Source of the DNA: Streptacidiphilus sp. 4-A2 | GTDB taxonomy: Bacteria; Actinomycetota; Actinomycetes; Streptomycetales; Streptomycetaceae | DNA length: 64,000 nucleotides | Direction: 5' to 3' | Assembly: GCA_014284505.1 (NCBI GenBank) | Contig: JAAFYY010000003.1 | Location: forward strand, 62,001 to 126,000 | Shown here: piece after piece, positions 8,112 through 16,814 of the stretch | Position numbering within the stretch: position 1 is the first letter of the stretch | How the letters are laid out: each line of letters begins with the position of its first letter | The notes under the pieces: model-generated | Database searches by the model: none | Told to the model about the DNA's origin: nothing | Seen by the model: the letters and a program-made list of their open reading frames with translations, nothing else | Translations under genes and position numbers: made by a program

Positions 8112-8627
8112 GTGCCACAGCCACAGACCCGGTCCGGTATCGCTGCCTGCGCGATCTGCCGCAAGCAGCTCACCCGCGGGAAGCGCACCGCCAAGTCCAA
8201 GTCCGGCCTGCTCTGCCACCCGTGGTGCCTGGAGAAGGCCACCAAGGCCGGGAAGGGCAGCACCGCCAAGGCCGCGCCGAAGCCGACCATCAGCAGCGAC
8301 GACTCCTGGGGACCGCCGCCGCCGCGGACCCCGGTTCGCCGCGCACTGCCGACGTCGCCGTTCGCGAAGCAGCAGAGCGAAGAACTCCCGCAGTGCCCGC
8401 TGTGCGGGCTGCCACGCAAACCGGCTGACCCGCTGGCGGAGACCGCTGACGGCTGGGCCCATCTGGCGTGCGTCGACGCCGACGCCGAGCCCTACAGCGG
8501 GCCTGGCGCGAAAACGTTCGCGAAGAACAAAGAGCGCGTCGAGTCGGGGAAGACGTTCGCCGGCCGGAAGCCCTCGGGCTACCGAGTGGGGACGTCGCCC
8601 TCGTCGGTCCGCGAAGCTCGCCACTGA
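8112..8627 (+). CDS. Two-zinc-finger hypothetical protein
   Basis: GTG 8112 starts a 171-residue basic protein. Two potential zinc sites are visible: CAIC...CHPWC near residues 13-39 and CPLCGLP...HLAC near residues 95-121, separated by a Lys/Ala/Pro-rich linker. The tail is rich in Lys, Ser and Gly. Such double treble-clef-like layouts often bind nucleic acid, but no family is recognised. It stands alone between hypothetical genes. Confidence 0.6.
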   Translation: MPQPQTRSGIAACAICRKQLTRGKRTAKSKSGLLCHPWCLEKATKAGKGSTAKAAPKPTISSDDSWGPPPPRTPVRRALPTSPFAKQQSEELPQCPLCGLPRKPADPLAETADGWAHLACVDADAEPYSGPGAKTFAKNKERVESGKTFAGRKPSGYRVGTSPSSVREARH

Positions 8628-8745
8628 CGGCCCTGGCCCTCGCCGGGCCGCGTGCGATCCGTGGGCAGGACGCCGCCGCCCCTGCCCACGCACCGGCGAG
8701 TGCGCCGCCTTCCCGGTCGGCTCGGGAGGGCACCGCTGTCTTCGT

Positions 8746-8964
8746 CTACCGGGTCGTCTTCGTGTCGCTGCGGGCAGCGGCGAGTTCCTTCTGCGCCTTC
8801 AGCCTGCGCCGCGCCAGTTCAGTGGCCAGGGCCCGCATGGGCGGGGCGAAGCCGTCGAAGACGTCCGGGTCCTCTGTGGGATTGCCGTGCAGGGCGGCGA
8901 GGAAGCACTCGGTCATGTCGAAGGCGACGTCCCTGTCCGCTGAGGCATCGCTGTCTTTGATCAC
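8746..8964 (-). CDS. Small hypothetical protein
   Basis: This 72-residue protein (MIKDSDASADRDVAFDMTEC and on) is mostly helical, ending in a basic LARRRLKAQKELAAARSDTK segment. Its ATG overlaps the stop of the upstream gene as ATGA, which indicates a two-gene operon on the minus strand. No family is recognised. Confidence 0.6.
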   Translation of the reverse strand: MIKDSDASADRDVAFDMTECFLAALHGNPTEDPDVFDGFAPPMRALATELARRRLKAQKELAAARSDTKTTR

Positions 8965-9500
8965 TTCTCGACCGCGTACCAGATGGCGAGGTCGCCATCC
9001 GGCGGGGTGGGTCCGCCGGTCAGGCCGGCGTGGTGCTCGCGGGCGTCGTCGGACAGGAAGGCCAGGGCTTCGGCCTCGGTGTCGGTCTGGAGGAAGCGCT
9101 GCAGGAGCTGGTTGTCGGCTCCCCTGGCCTGGAGGTCGACGGCGAGGGTGCCCAGGAGAAGGTTCAGCCGCCGCGCCGCGTCGGACAGGTTATACAGGGT
9201 GATGCGCTCCCATTCCGCACGGTCTGCCTTCGAGCACGGGCCATCGCCCTTGACGTGCTCCAGGATCCGGGTCTCGTTCATCGCACGGTCCAGGTAGCGG
9301 GACACCTTCCAGCAGTGCGCTCGCACCAGGTCACGTAGCGCGGGACGAAGGTGGTCGACTGCGGGCCGGGCCGCCACAGCACCGCCCTCGGGAGCAGCAG
9401 CTTGTTCGGCGGCGACCGCGAGAAGGGCCGCCTGGTAGTTCACGCCTGTCTCGCGCATCAGCTGGCGGGCGGCGTTCCGGCGCGCCTGGTTGTCTGACAC
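8961..9500 (-). CDS. Hypothetical protein with the ARQLM..TG.NYQAAL N-terminal motif
   Basis: This intact 179-residue protein opens with RRNAARQLMRETGVNYQAAL, a short motif found at the start of many plasmid-type actinobacterial proteins. A mainly helical domain follows (LRDLVRAHCWKVSRYLDRAM, WERITLYNLSDAARRLNLLL). It is translationally coupled to the 72-residue gene downstream and divergent from the gene at 9757. Function is unknown. Confidence 0.65.
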   Translation of the reverse strand: MSDNQARRNAARQLMRETGVNYQAALLAVAAEQAAAPEGGAVAARPAVDHLRPALRDLVRAHCWKVSRYLDRAMNETRILEHVKGDGPCSKADRAEWERITLYNLSDAARRLNLLLGTLAVDLQARGADNQLLQRFLQTDTEAEALAFLSDDAREHHAGLTGGPTPPDGDLAIWYAVEK

Positions 9501-9756
9501 AGCTCTACTCCTTCGGCAGCGGGCCCCGTGAGCCAGTGCTGCGCAGGAAGGCGAGAACGACTGACCGCGAAGATCGACAACGCGGAGCGCTTTCGGGCCG
9601 TTATCGCTCGTCGGTCACGGGCCGCCAAGCTCAGCCTGGGACGTCGATCGAGACGACCCCCCTGTACAACGACAGCACACCAACGGAGTTACCCGGACGC
9701 ACTGGCACAGCCGTCATCGGCAAATCGACTGGTCTGATTCGGCGGCGCGCGGGACC

Positions 9757-10644
9757 ATGACGCTCATGAAGGTTCAGCGGGCGGCAGAATTCGCCAGGTG
9801 CGCGGTGGCGCTGTCCCTGGCACTGAAGGAGACGGCCACAAGCGCGGACCCGTTCGGTACGCCGCCCGCGCCCAGCGCCGAGGACACCCTCAGCCCCTCC
9901 CTGGCCGGCGGCGAGGCAATCTTCGACCAGGGGCTGTCGAACGGTCTGGCAGCCATCGTGGCCCACGAGTGGCCGGGCGAAGAGGCCAACGCGAAGGGCC
10001 GTGTGCTGTCGGCCAGCGGACTCCTGAGCGTGATCGAGAAGCACGTGACGGCCGACAGCAACAGCGTCCTGGTCATTCCGGACCCTGACGCGGGCAGCCG
10101 GGCGCAGCACACGGATACCGACTCCATCTTTCAGCGGATGGGGCTGCCTGATCTGGACACGCGGATCGACGTGCGGGCACTCCTGGACGGGCTGGCCGCC
10201 AGCCAGCCGGTCCGGCATGGGAGCGGGACCGGGGGCCTGCGGCGCAGGCACGTCGACGCGCTGCTGGCCCTGGACGACCACACGAGCCTGCGGGCCGTGG
10301 GGGAGCAGCACGCGGAACGGATCTGGGAGACCTCCCTGGAGGAGGACCGGCACTCCGCAGCGCGTGCCGTCGCGCTCCTCGCATTGATCGGCGACGACGA
10401 AGCCGAGCGGCTCGCCAAGGCGGTGGACAACCCCAACGCCTACCACCCCAAGCACAACCCGGATGGTCACGACCTCGACACCTGCCCGGTCTGCGGCTAC
10501 GAGACGTTCTGTGTCCAGGGCCACGACACCTGGGGGCGGGTCGGCGTCGGGCAGTGCCTGGTCTGCCATTACATCCGCGACTCCGTCACGGCGGACAGCG
10601 AGGGCTTCAGCGAACACCTCGCCTGGATCGACGGCAAGAACTGA
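9757..10644 (+). CDS. Hypothetical protein with C-terminal zinc-ribbon motif
   Basis: An intact 295-residue protein; ATG 9757 and ATG 9766 are both possible starts. Residues about 20-90 contain a HEPN- or antitoxin-like helical region (EAIFDQGLSNGLAAIVAHEW). The C-terminus has CPVCGYETF and CLVCHYIRD, a four-cysteine zinc ribbon at residues about 246-272. The middle region (LRRRHVDALLALDDHTSLR, RHSAARAVALLALIGDDEA) is helical. No named family is recognised. The divergent 256-bp region to 9500 should hold both promoters. Confidence 0.6.
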   Translation: MTLMKVQRAAEFARCAVALSLALKETATSADPFGTPPAPSAEDTLSPSLAGGEAIFDQGLSNGLAAIVAHEWPGEEANAKGRVLSASGLLSVIEKHVTADSNSVLVIPDPDAGSRAQHTDTDSIFQRMGLPDLDTRIDVRALLDGLAASQPVRHGSGTGGLRRRHVDALLALDDHTSLRAVGEQHAERIWETSLEEDRHSAARAVALLALIGDDEAERLAKAVDNPNAYHPKHNPDGHDLDTCPVCGYETFCVQGHDTWGRVGVGQCLVCHYIRDSVTADSEGFSEHLAWIDGKN

Positions 10645-10730
10645 ACCGAAGACCGACAGGCCTGCCACCGATCGCTCCAGGGCTCCCGCCAGCGCAAACC
10701 CCTGGTGCTGTGTCAGAGCACAGGAGCACC

Positions 10731-11320
10731 ATGGGTCCCGTGGACCTTGAACCCGCCGCTCGGCCCAGGGTGTCGCCGCGCCGCGTCCCGCGCATCCAAC
10801 CGGCGCTGCGCCCGCTGGCCGTGCCGATCCCGGCGCTGGTTGCCGTGGCGGACAGCTGCGCCCTGGTGGTGGAAGCCTGCTACACCCTCAAGCACGGCAA
10901 GCAGCAGGACCTGATCTCCGCGCTGGCGGTCACCGGCCGCGCGAACACGTTCATCGCCGGGCACGTCCCGGGTGAACTGGTGGAGCACCTGCCCCGGCTC
11001 GCGGCCCACTACCAGGTCCCCGTCGACCAGGCCCTGCGGCTGCTCGCCGGCGGCATCCTGCCCGCGACCCGCGCGGTCGACCTGGAGATCCGCGACCACT
11101 TGGCCCCGCGCACCCGGCACCTGCTGCGCGACGATCCCGAGCTGGCCAAGCGGCACCGGGGCGACCCGGACGACGCGCCGACCATGGCGCTGGCCGAACT
11201 GCACGCGACGGGCCGCTGCCGCGCGGCGCGGCGCTCGTCGGCGCGCCGCTGCGCAGAAAGGGCAGGGCGTGCCGGACGAGGAGCAGGTACGGCGCCGTGC
11301 TGCGGCTGCGGTGGCGTTGA
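10731..11320 (+). CDS. PIN-domain-like protein, frameshifted C-terminus
   Basis: ATG 10731 starts a protein whose core begins VAVADSCALVVEACYTL, with the early acidic residue typical of PIN nucleases, then VFIA-like and HLPRLAA segments, and DPDDAPTMALAELHATG, which matches the late acidic PIN motif. PIN proteins are usually RNases and often VapC-type toxins. After about 11210 the frame becomes Arg/Ala-rich; a one-base change gives PLPRGAALVGAPLRRKG and TGA at 11318-11320. The exact end is uncertain. No antitoxin-like gene directly precedes it. Confidence 0.5.
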
Positions 11321-11421
11321 GCGCCTCTCAGCTGGAGGGGCAGCGTGAGGCGCGCGGTTCGCGGGGCGGTCCCACTTGTTCGGCCGGGCTCCCCAGCCTG
11401 GGCCGCCGCTGACGCGTCGGG

Positions 11422-11456
11422 GCTCGCCCCACTGCAGGGCAGCGGTGGGGCACGAG
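11422..11456. terminator. Hairpin, probable terminator
   Basis: GCTCG-CCCCAC at 11422-11432 pairs with GTGGGG-CA-CGAGC ending at 11456, leaving a small bulge. It lies downstream of the PIN-like gene. The stretch 11345-11780 shows no convincing gene, although one frame (11376-11738) stays open with LTVAADPLYAQSTCG; this was left uncalled. Confidence 0.4.
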
Positions 11457-11784
11457 CACCACAGATGTGTGGCCAGCAGCAGTGGCGGCCGCTTCGCTGG
11501 CCGCCGGGACCAGCCGTCCTTGACCGTGGCGGCGGACCCGCTCTATGCACAATCGACGTGCGGTCGGGCGAACTCCAACGAAGCGCTGACGGCCGTGGTC
11601 GCCGACTGCGCGACGGCCATGACCCGCTACTGGGCGGAGCAACCCGGAACCGGCCCCTCCTCGGGGGCTTTGGGCCATCCGTCAAGCACTGCGCCGACTG
11701 CATCGTTTTCATACGTACTGTCTTGGGCGTGCCGCTAAGCGGGGTGCACGGGGTGCCCCGCGGCTCACGGCACGGGAGTGTCAC

Positions 11785-12306
11785 ATGCGCATGCGTAATC
11801 TCGCCGTCGCAGCGGCTGTCCTGACCCTCGCAGCGGCCGGTGCCCCGGGCGCCTGGGCTGTTCCGGGTCCGGGCGGCGCCGGGAACCAGCCGCTCGCCTC
11901 CAGGCCCGTGCTCGGTGCCGCACCCGGCGCGTCCAGGGTGACGGTCGACGCGGTCAAGCCGCACACGGTGATCGGCTGCGGTCTGGGTGTCGAGGCGCCG
12001 TACCACGTCTCCGGGACGAAGTACCTGTACGCCACCGCCGGGACGGGCGACTGCACCAGTCCGCCGCCCACCTTGTGTGAGGTCACCGTCGACATCCAGT
12101 ACTACGACCCCAACCAGCTGGGGGGCGTGTGGATCAACGGCAACGAGAGCACTAGCGGCCAGAAGCCGTGCGTGGGACTGACCGCGACGACCCGCTACAA
12201 CTGCATCGAGGTGGAGAAGCGCCTATGGCGGACCTACGCGACCCTGGAGGTCGAGGGAGCCGCCTACACGGTCAACTACTCCCTGTACCAGGACCAGTGG
12301 TGCTAG
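11785..12306 (+). CDS. Secreted cysteine-containing protein
   Basis: ATG 11785 gives a classical signal peptide: MRMRNLAVAAAVLTLAAAG then a likely cleavage after AWA near residue 25. The mature part has six cysteines (IGCGLGVE, GDCTS, TLCEVTV, KPCVG, YNCIE and the final QWC), suggesting disulphides. Strand-like segments such as VTVDIQYYDPNQLGGVWING and TYATLEVEGAAYTVNYSLY suggest a beta-sandwich. It would act outside the cell. No family name is assigned. Its end overlaps the convergent VOC gene by about 35 bp. Confidence 0.75.
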   Translation: MRMRNLAVAAAVLTLAAAGAPGAWAVPGPGGAGNQPLASRPVLGAAPGASRVTVDAVKPHTVIGCGLGVEAPYHVSGTKYLYATAGTGDCTSPPPTLCEVTVDIQYYDPNQLGGVWINGNESTSGQKPCVGLTATTRYNCIEVEKRLWRTYATLEVEGAAYTVNYSLYQDQWC

Positions 12307-12758
12307 GGCGGCCCGCCTCGCTGTCGACCCAGGCGTAGGTCAGCGGTACTCGGCGCTCTGCGCTCCACTGGTCCTGGGCGTCGGCCCAAAACGGGTCGGT
12401 GACCTCGCGGTCAGTGGCGAGCAGGGCGTCGGGGTCCGCCGGCTCGGCGGAGGCGATGACGAACATCGTCCCGCTGGGGTCCGCCAGCTCCACCCAGCCG
12501 CACCCCCAGCCGTTGTGGTACTTCCCCAAGACCGTGGCCCCCAGAGCCACCACCCGGGCAGTCTCGGCCGGCACCGTGCTGTCGCTGCTGGGAATGAACG
12601 TCGGATACGGAGGACGGTTGCGCCCGTCGCGCGCACCCGCCTGGTCGGGCCGGATCACACCGTCCCCCGGGGTGCCCCAGGGCACCGGCCCAGAACCGGA
12701 ATAGATCCGCGGGCACGTCCGCCGCGTTGATGCTCAGATGCTCGAACCGCAGGCTCAT
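12272..12758 (-). CDS. VOC (glyoxalase/bleomycin-resistance fold) protein, frameshifted
   Basis: ATG 12758 starts MSLRFEHLSINAADVPADLF, the first beta-alpha-beta unit of a VOC domain, with RFWAGALG next. One base is then extra in the GGGG run near 12680. The following frame reads PYPTFIPSSDSTVPAETARVVALGATVLGKYH, then GWVELADPSGTMFVIASAEP, the typical second half with the DPSGT metal-side motif. VOC proteins include dioxygenases, isomerases and drug-binding proteins; substrate is unknown. The stop at 12272 lies inside the convergent secreted-protein gene, so the true end could be a little earlier. Confidence 0.7.
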
Positions 12759-12874
12759 GCAGCCAGCGTAGAACGCGGGCCAGGCCCGAACAGGGCACTC
12801 ACCGGACACAGCACCGTCCCGGTGCACGACCACTGGATTCCTACAGACGGAGCGGTACCCGACCCGGTGCACCA

Positions 12875-12900
12875 CTGCCCCGCGGCGCGCCGCGGGGCAG
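12875..12900. terminator. 26-bp perfect palindrome, terminator
   Basis: The stretch 12875-12900 is an uninterrupted inverted repeat (arms CTGCCCCGCGGCG and its complement). It sits directly after the stop of the minus-strand gene at 12918 and upstream of the VOC gene start, fitting an intrinsic terminator without a T tract, as is usual in Streptomyces. Confidence 0.65.
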
Positions 12901-12917
12901 CAACGGGCCCCAGCTGC

Positions 12918-13136
12918 TCACCTCGACCGCTCCGCCGGCCTGGCGTGCACCGGGGCATCCTCGCGCGGGCAGTAGTGCCAGCCGCCGCCGAGCCCGTCGA
13001 CGGCGCTGCCCCACTCAAGGGCGTGCCGCAGGCCGTCGATCCACTGCTCGGTGGGCGGGGCCTGGCCCTCGCTGAGGTCCAGGAGGAAGGTCTCACCCTC
13101 GTGAGGGCCGGAGCAGATGCCGATGCGGGTCACCAT
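12918..13136 (-). CDS. Small hypothetical protein
   Basis: A 72-residue protein (MVTRIGICSGPHEGETFLLD and on) with LSEGQAPPTEQWIDGLRHAL and GGGWHYCPREDAP. The mix of Gly, Trp and Cys and the consistent codon bias suggest it is real. It has a clear terminator downstream. No family is recognised and no partner gene is evident. Confidence 0.5.
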   Translation of the reverse strand: MVTRIGICSGPHEGETFLLDLSEGQAPPTEQWIDGLRHALEWGSAVDGLGGGWHYCPREDAPVHARPAERSR

Positions 13137-13249
13137 GCCGAGGTAACGCCGGGCACCGCCTGGTGGTCACGTCCGCAGACGATGCAGAACGCGGCGAGCT
13201 GTGGGCGACCGTCCTGCCGGGGTCGCGATCCGGATGCGCGGCCGCTGCC

Positions 13250-13621
13250 TCAGCTTGCGGGCGGTGTGAGGTCCAGGACCCGTACGCGGTCGTCGGTCCA
13301 GCGGCCGGGATCGGTGGTGGCGACGACCGCGCCGTCGGGCCGGTCGGGGCCGGGCTGGGCGGTGTAGCGGCAGTGGGCCTGCGCCCAGGTGCTGTCCTCC
13401 GCCAGTGCGAGGGCTGCGGGCGGGTCGAGGTCGACCACGGTCAGTGCGGGCAGGGCGGCAAGGTGGTTCGCGGTGCCGGGGCGGGTCCGGTCGGCCTCGA
13501 CCAGGGCGCAGGTCGGCGCGTACAGGTACCAGCCGGGCTCCGCGTGCGCGCGGTGGATGAGCCGTGAGGCCAGGATGTTGCCGCGGCTGGCGGCGACCAT
13601 GGCGGTCTCGTCCAGGACCAC
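13250..13621 (-). CDS. PIN-domain toxin-like protein of a VapBC-type pair
   Basis: The folded region reads VVLDETAMVAASRGNILASR at its N-terminus, YLYAPTCALVEADRTRP in the middle and PALTVVDLDPPAALALAE, then AVVATTDPGRW near the end, following the order of PIN nuclease acidic positions (D near residue 4, E near 40, D near 113). The frame is open further upstream to 13720 but the start is unclear: GTG 13621 is used here; the codon at the antitoxin junction is GTA. It follows the antitoxin gene directly. PIN toxins cleave RNA; here the active-site spacing supports, but does not prove, activity. Confidence 0.6.
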   Translation of the reverse strand: MVLDETAMVAASRGNILASRLIHRAHAEPGWYLYAPTCALVEADRTRPGTANHLAALPALTVVDLDPPAALALAEDSTWAQAHCRYTAQPGPDRPDGAVVATTDPGRWTDDRVRVLDLTPPAS

Positions 13622-13635
13622 GTGGATGTCAGTGC

Positions 13636-13890
13636 TTACGCGGCGGACCGGCCCAGGCGGCCGTCGAGCTCGGCATCCAGCGCCTGCTGCTCGGCGGTGG
13701 TGGGGGAGTAGCCGTTCCACTGCTGGAGGGCGGCGCGTGCGGCCTCGGCGCGTTGGGCGCGTTCGGCGGGGGTCAGGACGGTGTCGGCCAGGCGGGCGAG
13801 GTAGGCGCGCAGGGACAGGCCCTCGCTCTCAGCGACCTCGGCGAGGCGGTCGCGGGCCTCGGCGGGGATACGGACGTTGGCGTCGGTCAC
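13636..13890 (-). CDS. Ribbon-helix-helix-type antitoxin
   Basis: GTG 13890 follows an AAGGAG ribosome-binding site. The 84-residue protein begins TDANVRIPAEARDRLAEVAE, a typical strand plus helix of ribbon-helix-helix repressors, continues SLRAYLARLADTVLTPAE and ends with a charged tail (AEQQALDAELDGRLGRSA) of the kind that covers a toxin. It immediately precedes the PIN gene and has an 18-bp palindrome in its upstream region, as expected for an autoregulated antitoxin. Confidence 0.7.
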   Translation of the reverse strand: MTDANVRIPAEARDRLAEVAESEGLSLRAYLARLADTVLTPAERAQRAEAARAALQQWNGYSPTTAEQQALDAELDGRLGRSAA

Positions 13891-13923
13891 AGGAGTCTCC
13901 TTCCGAAGCCCTCACCTTACGGG

Positions 13924-13941
13924 TACGGGTACGTACCCGTA
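13924..13941. promoter_or_regulatory. 18-bp perfect palindrome, probable operator of the VapBC-like pair
   Basis: TACGGGTACGTACCCGTA at 13924-13941 is a perfect palindrome starting 34 bp upstream of the antitoxin GTG. A further partial TACGGG half-site abuts it at 13918-13923. Position and symmetry fit an operator for ribbon-helix-helix autoregulation. Confidence 0.6.
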
Positions 13942-14040
13942 TGCGCTCGGGGACCAGGACCGCGTGCGAGTAGCCGATGTGCGCCCCTCCCATGCTTCCT
14001 TTGTCAGTTACTTGTCTCTTGAAGAAACTAGTAGTGTTAG

Positions 14041-14978
14041 ATGGTCGGCATGGCAATCCAACCGTGCCCGTGCGGGCTCTTGCCGCCGGGTGAGCGTGCG
14101 CCGGCGGAGCTGGACCAGGCTTTGATCGTCAACCTCGGAGCTTCCTTCGCCGGTCTGCCGCCCGACGCCGGGCCGGAGCGCGACGCAGCGCTCGCCTTCG
14201 CGACAGGTGGATCCTGGACGCCGTTCCATGCGCGGAGCCAGCGGGAGACCGTGTTCGACCCGAGCAGGGTGGGGGCGCTCGTCGGGGCGTACCGGGGGTC
14301 ACCGTCAAAGTCGCCGACGTGACACCGCACCCGGACTGCGGACACCGCTGGCACTGGGACGCCGCCGCGCCGCGCCGCATCCGCTTCCACACACCCGTCG
14401 AATCCTCTGTCCGCTTCCGCCACCTCGAGGGAACCCGTTGCGTTCGGCAGTGGAAACAGGGAGAGATGGTAGCCACCAAAGTCGCCCCGATCGAGGAACT
14501 GGGTACGGGGGACACACCGTTCACCGACACCAAGGACGGGCAGTACCGAGCCGTGCTCGGCGAGACTGTCGTGACAGCGGCCCCCGGGGGAGCGGTGCAG
14601 GTCTCGGTTCCGGCGGGCACGCCCGTCACGGTGCTCACCCGGCCGACGGCGCCGTCCACGGCCCGGCTGGAGGGCGGTACGGGATCCGGGAAGACACACG
14701 CCATGCTCGCGCTCTTCGCCCAGGCCGGTCCACTGCCCGGTGTGGAGGGGAGCGAGCACGAGCGCATCCGGCAGGCGGTGAGCACTGTCCTCGACAGCGT
14801 CGCGTTCCTGGCCTCGGCGCCGCGCGTCCAGCCCGATCACACTGTCGAGGAGGCGGGCGTACCTGCTTTCCCCGGGCAGGTGTTGGCCACCGGCCTGGAG
14901 GAACGCCTGCGCAGGCTCCTCACCGACCCGACCACGGTCGACGCCGTGACCGAGCACCTGGAGAGGGCAGCATCATGA
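14041..14978 (+). CDS. Hypothetical protein, first gene of the zeta-toxin operon, frameshifted
   Basis: ATG 14041 or 14050 starts MAIQPCPCGLLPPGERAPAE. At about 14300 a one-base change joins VGALVGAYRG to VTVKVADVTPHPDCGHRWHW, giving roughly 312 residues. The C-terminal part contains GGTGSGKTHAM, which looks like a P-loop, though no Walker B or other NTPase motif follows, so this may be coincidental. A helical tail (LEERLRRLLTDPTTVDAV) ends the protein. Its stop overlaps the next ATG. It could be the antidote or regulator of the downstream zeta-like kinase, but it does not look like a classical epsilon antitoxin. Confidence 0.5.
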
Positions 14979-15145
14979 GCCGACCCCGCGGGGAGACCAG
15001 CGGCCCCGAACCGGAACCAGAACCCTTCCTCTCCTTGCACGTTCGCGGCATCCTGCGGATCACCGTCGAACGGGTACCCGCACGCCTGCTAGGGGTACTG
15101 ACTGCCATGGGATCGGCTGCGGCAGCCTGGTGGATCCACCGGTGA
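14975..15145 (+). CDS. Small single-span membrane peptide
   Basis: A 56-residue product whose ATG overlaps the preceding stop (ATGA). It has a Pro/Glu-rich N-terminus (GPEPEPEPFLSLHVRG) and one hydrophobic segment near the end (LLGVLTAMGSAAAAWWIHR). It lies between the operon's first gene and the zeta-like toxin gene. No family is known. Confidence 0.5.
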   Translation: MSRPRGETSGPEPEPEPFLSLHVRGILRITVERVPARLLGVLTAMGSAAAAWWIHR

Positions 15146-15224
15146 ACAGCGCCGGCCCGCACCGGCGGCTCGTACCGGCGGGCCCGCGGGGCGGTCGTAT
15201 CCAGGACACGGCGAGGGCGCGGCG

Positions 15225-15859
15225 GTGAACCAGGGCATGCCGCCGGCTTTCGCGCTGACGGTAGAGCAGCACGAGGCTGTGCTGGCCGAGCGGATCCTGC
15301 CGGTCGTGCTGCACGGCGCCGTGCCGCAGAGCAGCCGGTCGCGGTCGTGGTGATCGGGCGACCGGCGCGGGCAAGAGCACCCGGGCCGCCGTCCTGAAGC
15401 CGGCGCTGGACCGCCGCGGTGGGGCGGCGTGGGTGGCCAGTGACCAGTACAAGCCGTTGCACCCGGCCTATCGGGTGCTGCTGGGAGCGGGACGACCGGG
15501 ATGTGCGGGCCGTGGTGCGCCGGGCCGTGCGGCGCTGGCAGCGGGATGTCGAGGACGAGGTCCGGCGGCGGCGCTGTGATGTGGTGGTCGAGAGCGGCGC
15601 GGTCGACCTGGACGATTTCCGGCGGGATGCGGTCGCGTACCGGGAGGCGGGTTTCCGGTTGGAGCTGCTGGTGGTCGCGGCCGGGGAGCCCTGGAGCCAG
15701 CTGGGGACACTGGAGTGGTGCTTGGCACAGGGCCGGCTGGTGGGGTGGCGCGGGCACGACGACAGTGCGGACGCGCTGATGGCCGCCCTGGTCGTCATCA
15801 AGGACGAGCGGCTGGTCGACCAGGTCACCGTGGTCGACCGGGACGACCAGCCGCTGTAG
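15225..15859 (+). CDS. Zeta-toxin-like kinase, frameshifted
   Basis: GTG 15225 starts VNQGMPPAFALTVEQHEAVL. After two shifts near 15330-15360 the sequence reads VVVIG and TGAGKSTRAAVLKPALDRR, a Walker A motif, then WVASDQYKPLHPAY, the zeta-family substrate-binding D. Following another shift near 15480 it reads RRCDVVVESGAVDLDDFRRD and YREAGFRLELLVVAAGEPWS, the usual ES and late strand motifs. Zeta toxins phosphorylate UDP-N-acetylglucosamine and block wall synthesis. About 210 residues fits the family. The downstream terminator ends the operon. Confidence 0.7.
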
Positions 15860-15872
15860 CACGTCACTGGAG

Positions 15873-15902
15873 GCTGTCCTGGGCGCCAGCGCTCAGGACA
15901 GC
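15873..15902. terminator. Terminator between convergent genes
   Basis: GCTGTCCTG at 15873-15881 pairs with CAGGACAGC at 15894-15902 with a 12-base GC-rich loop. It lies between the zeta-like gene and the convergent gene ending at 15907 and can serve both. Confidence 0.6.
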
Positions 15903-15906
15903 TCGG

Positions 15907-16548
15907 CTACGGATTGGAGGGCGGCAGGGGATGAAACGCCGGTGAGGTCTGTGGGTACTCCTGCACTAGACGCTCCACCGCCAGTCGGAACCACGATCGA
16001 GCGGTTGCGACCTCATCCAGTACCACTGCGATCTCTGTAACGGAAGGCGCCCACGCACCGGTGCGCTCGCCGGTCATCAGCGCGTGGTAGATCACGTCCG
16101 ACGCGTTCCGTAAGGACCGAAGAATATCGTTGGGGTCTCCGTGCCAGCGATCCGCCATCCGCAGCCTCGCTATGTCGTAGCAGAAGCCAGTGGCCTCCTC
16201 AGCGAGTCGCCGCTGCTCAGCATGGAACGCCAGTATGTCTATCTGCTCACCAGCTGAGGCTCTGTTGACCGTCTGGACCAAAAAGTCGAACCACAGGCGC
16301 GTGGTCACGCGCGCAGCCGACAGGCTCACAATCCTCGCGCTTGCTTCCTCTTGGGCGCGCTCAACTGCCGAGGCAAGCCGTTCCGCGGCACGCTCTGCCT
16401 CCAGCTCGCGCGCTTCCCGCCTTCTCAAGAGGAGAGGGCCGTAGACACCTGCAGCCCCGCCGATCAAGGCTCCGCCTATTGCCCCGATCAATCCCATCAG
16501 AGCGCCACTGTCCGCCATGGCCATGGCCATGCCCAATCGGCGGCGCAT
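15907..16548 (-). CDS. Membrane-anchored coiled-coil protein
   Basis: The open frame starts at 16548, but the ATG at 16518 (MADSGALMGLIGAIGGALIG) is an equally good start and places one Gly/Ala-rich membrane span at the very N-terminus. It is followed by RRREARELEAERAAERLASA, a basic then coiled-coil region, and a helical cytoplasmic domain. The stop is close to the convergent terminator. No family is recognised; the layout is common among small streptomycete proteins of unknown role. Confidence 0.6.
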   Translation of the reverse strand: MRRRLGMAMAMADSGALMGLIGAIGGALIGGAAGVYGPLLLRRREARELEAERAAERLASAVERAQEEASARIVSLSAARVTTRLWFDFLVQTVNRASAGEQIDILAFHAEQRRLAEEATGFCYDIARLRMADRWHGDPNDILRSLRNASDVIYHALMTGERTGAWAPSVTEIAVVLDEVATARSWFRLAVERLVQEYPQTSPAFHPLPPSNP

Positions 16549-16814
16549 CCAACCCAGTCCAAGCCGACGCCGGGGGTCTTACACCCCTCCTCGTAATGCG
16601 TTGTCGAGAGGCCGATATCCCCAGGCATCTTTCGGTGTTGATCCAGTCACGTCCGCTGCAGGGCCGACCCAGAACCCGCTGCTGAGCAATCGATACGGCC
16701 TGGACGGACCCGGACACCATCTTCCGTGACCAGTGGGAGAAGATCCGAAGGTACACGCACGGACCGGCGCCCGCCGTACAGTGACCGAAAAGCCAGACCG
16801 GCACGGGGGAGAGG

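Noticed and set aside
14694-14708. P-loop (GTGSGKTHAM) as proof that the first zeta-operon gene is an NTPase
   Set aside because: No Walker B or sensor motif follows and the context is a small helical C-terminus, so it is noted only as a possible coincidence.
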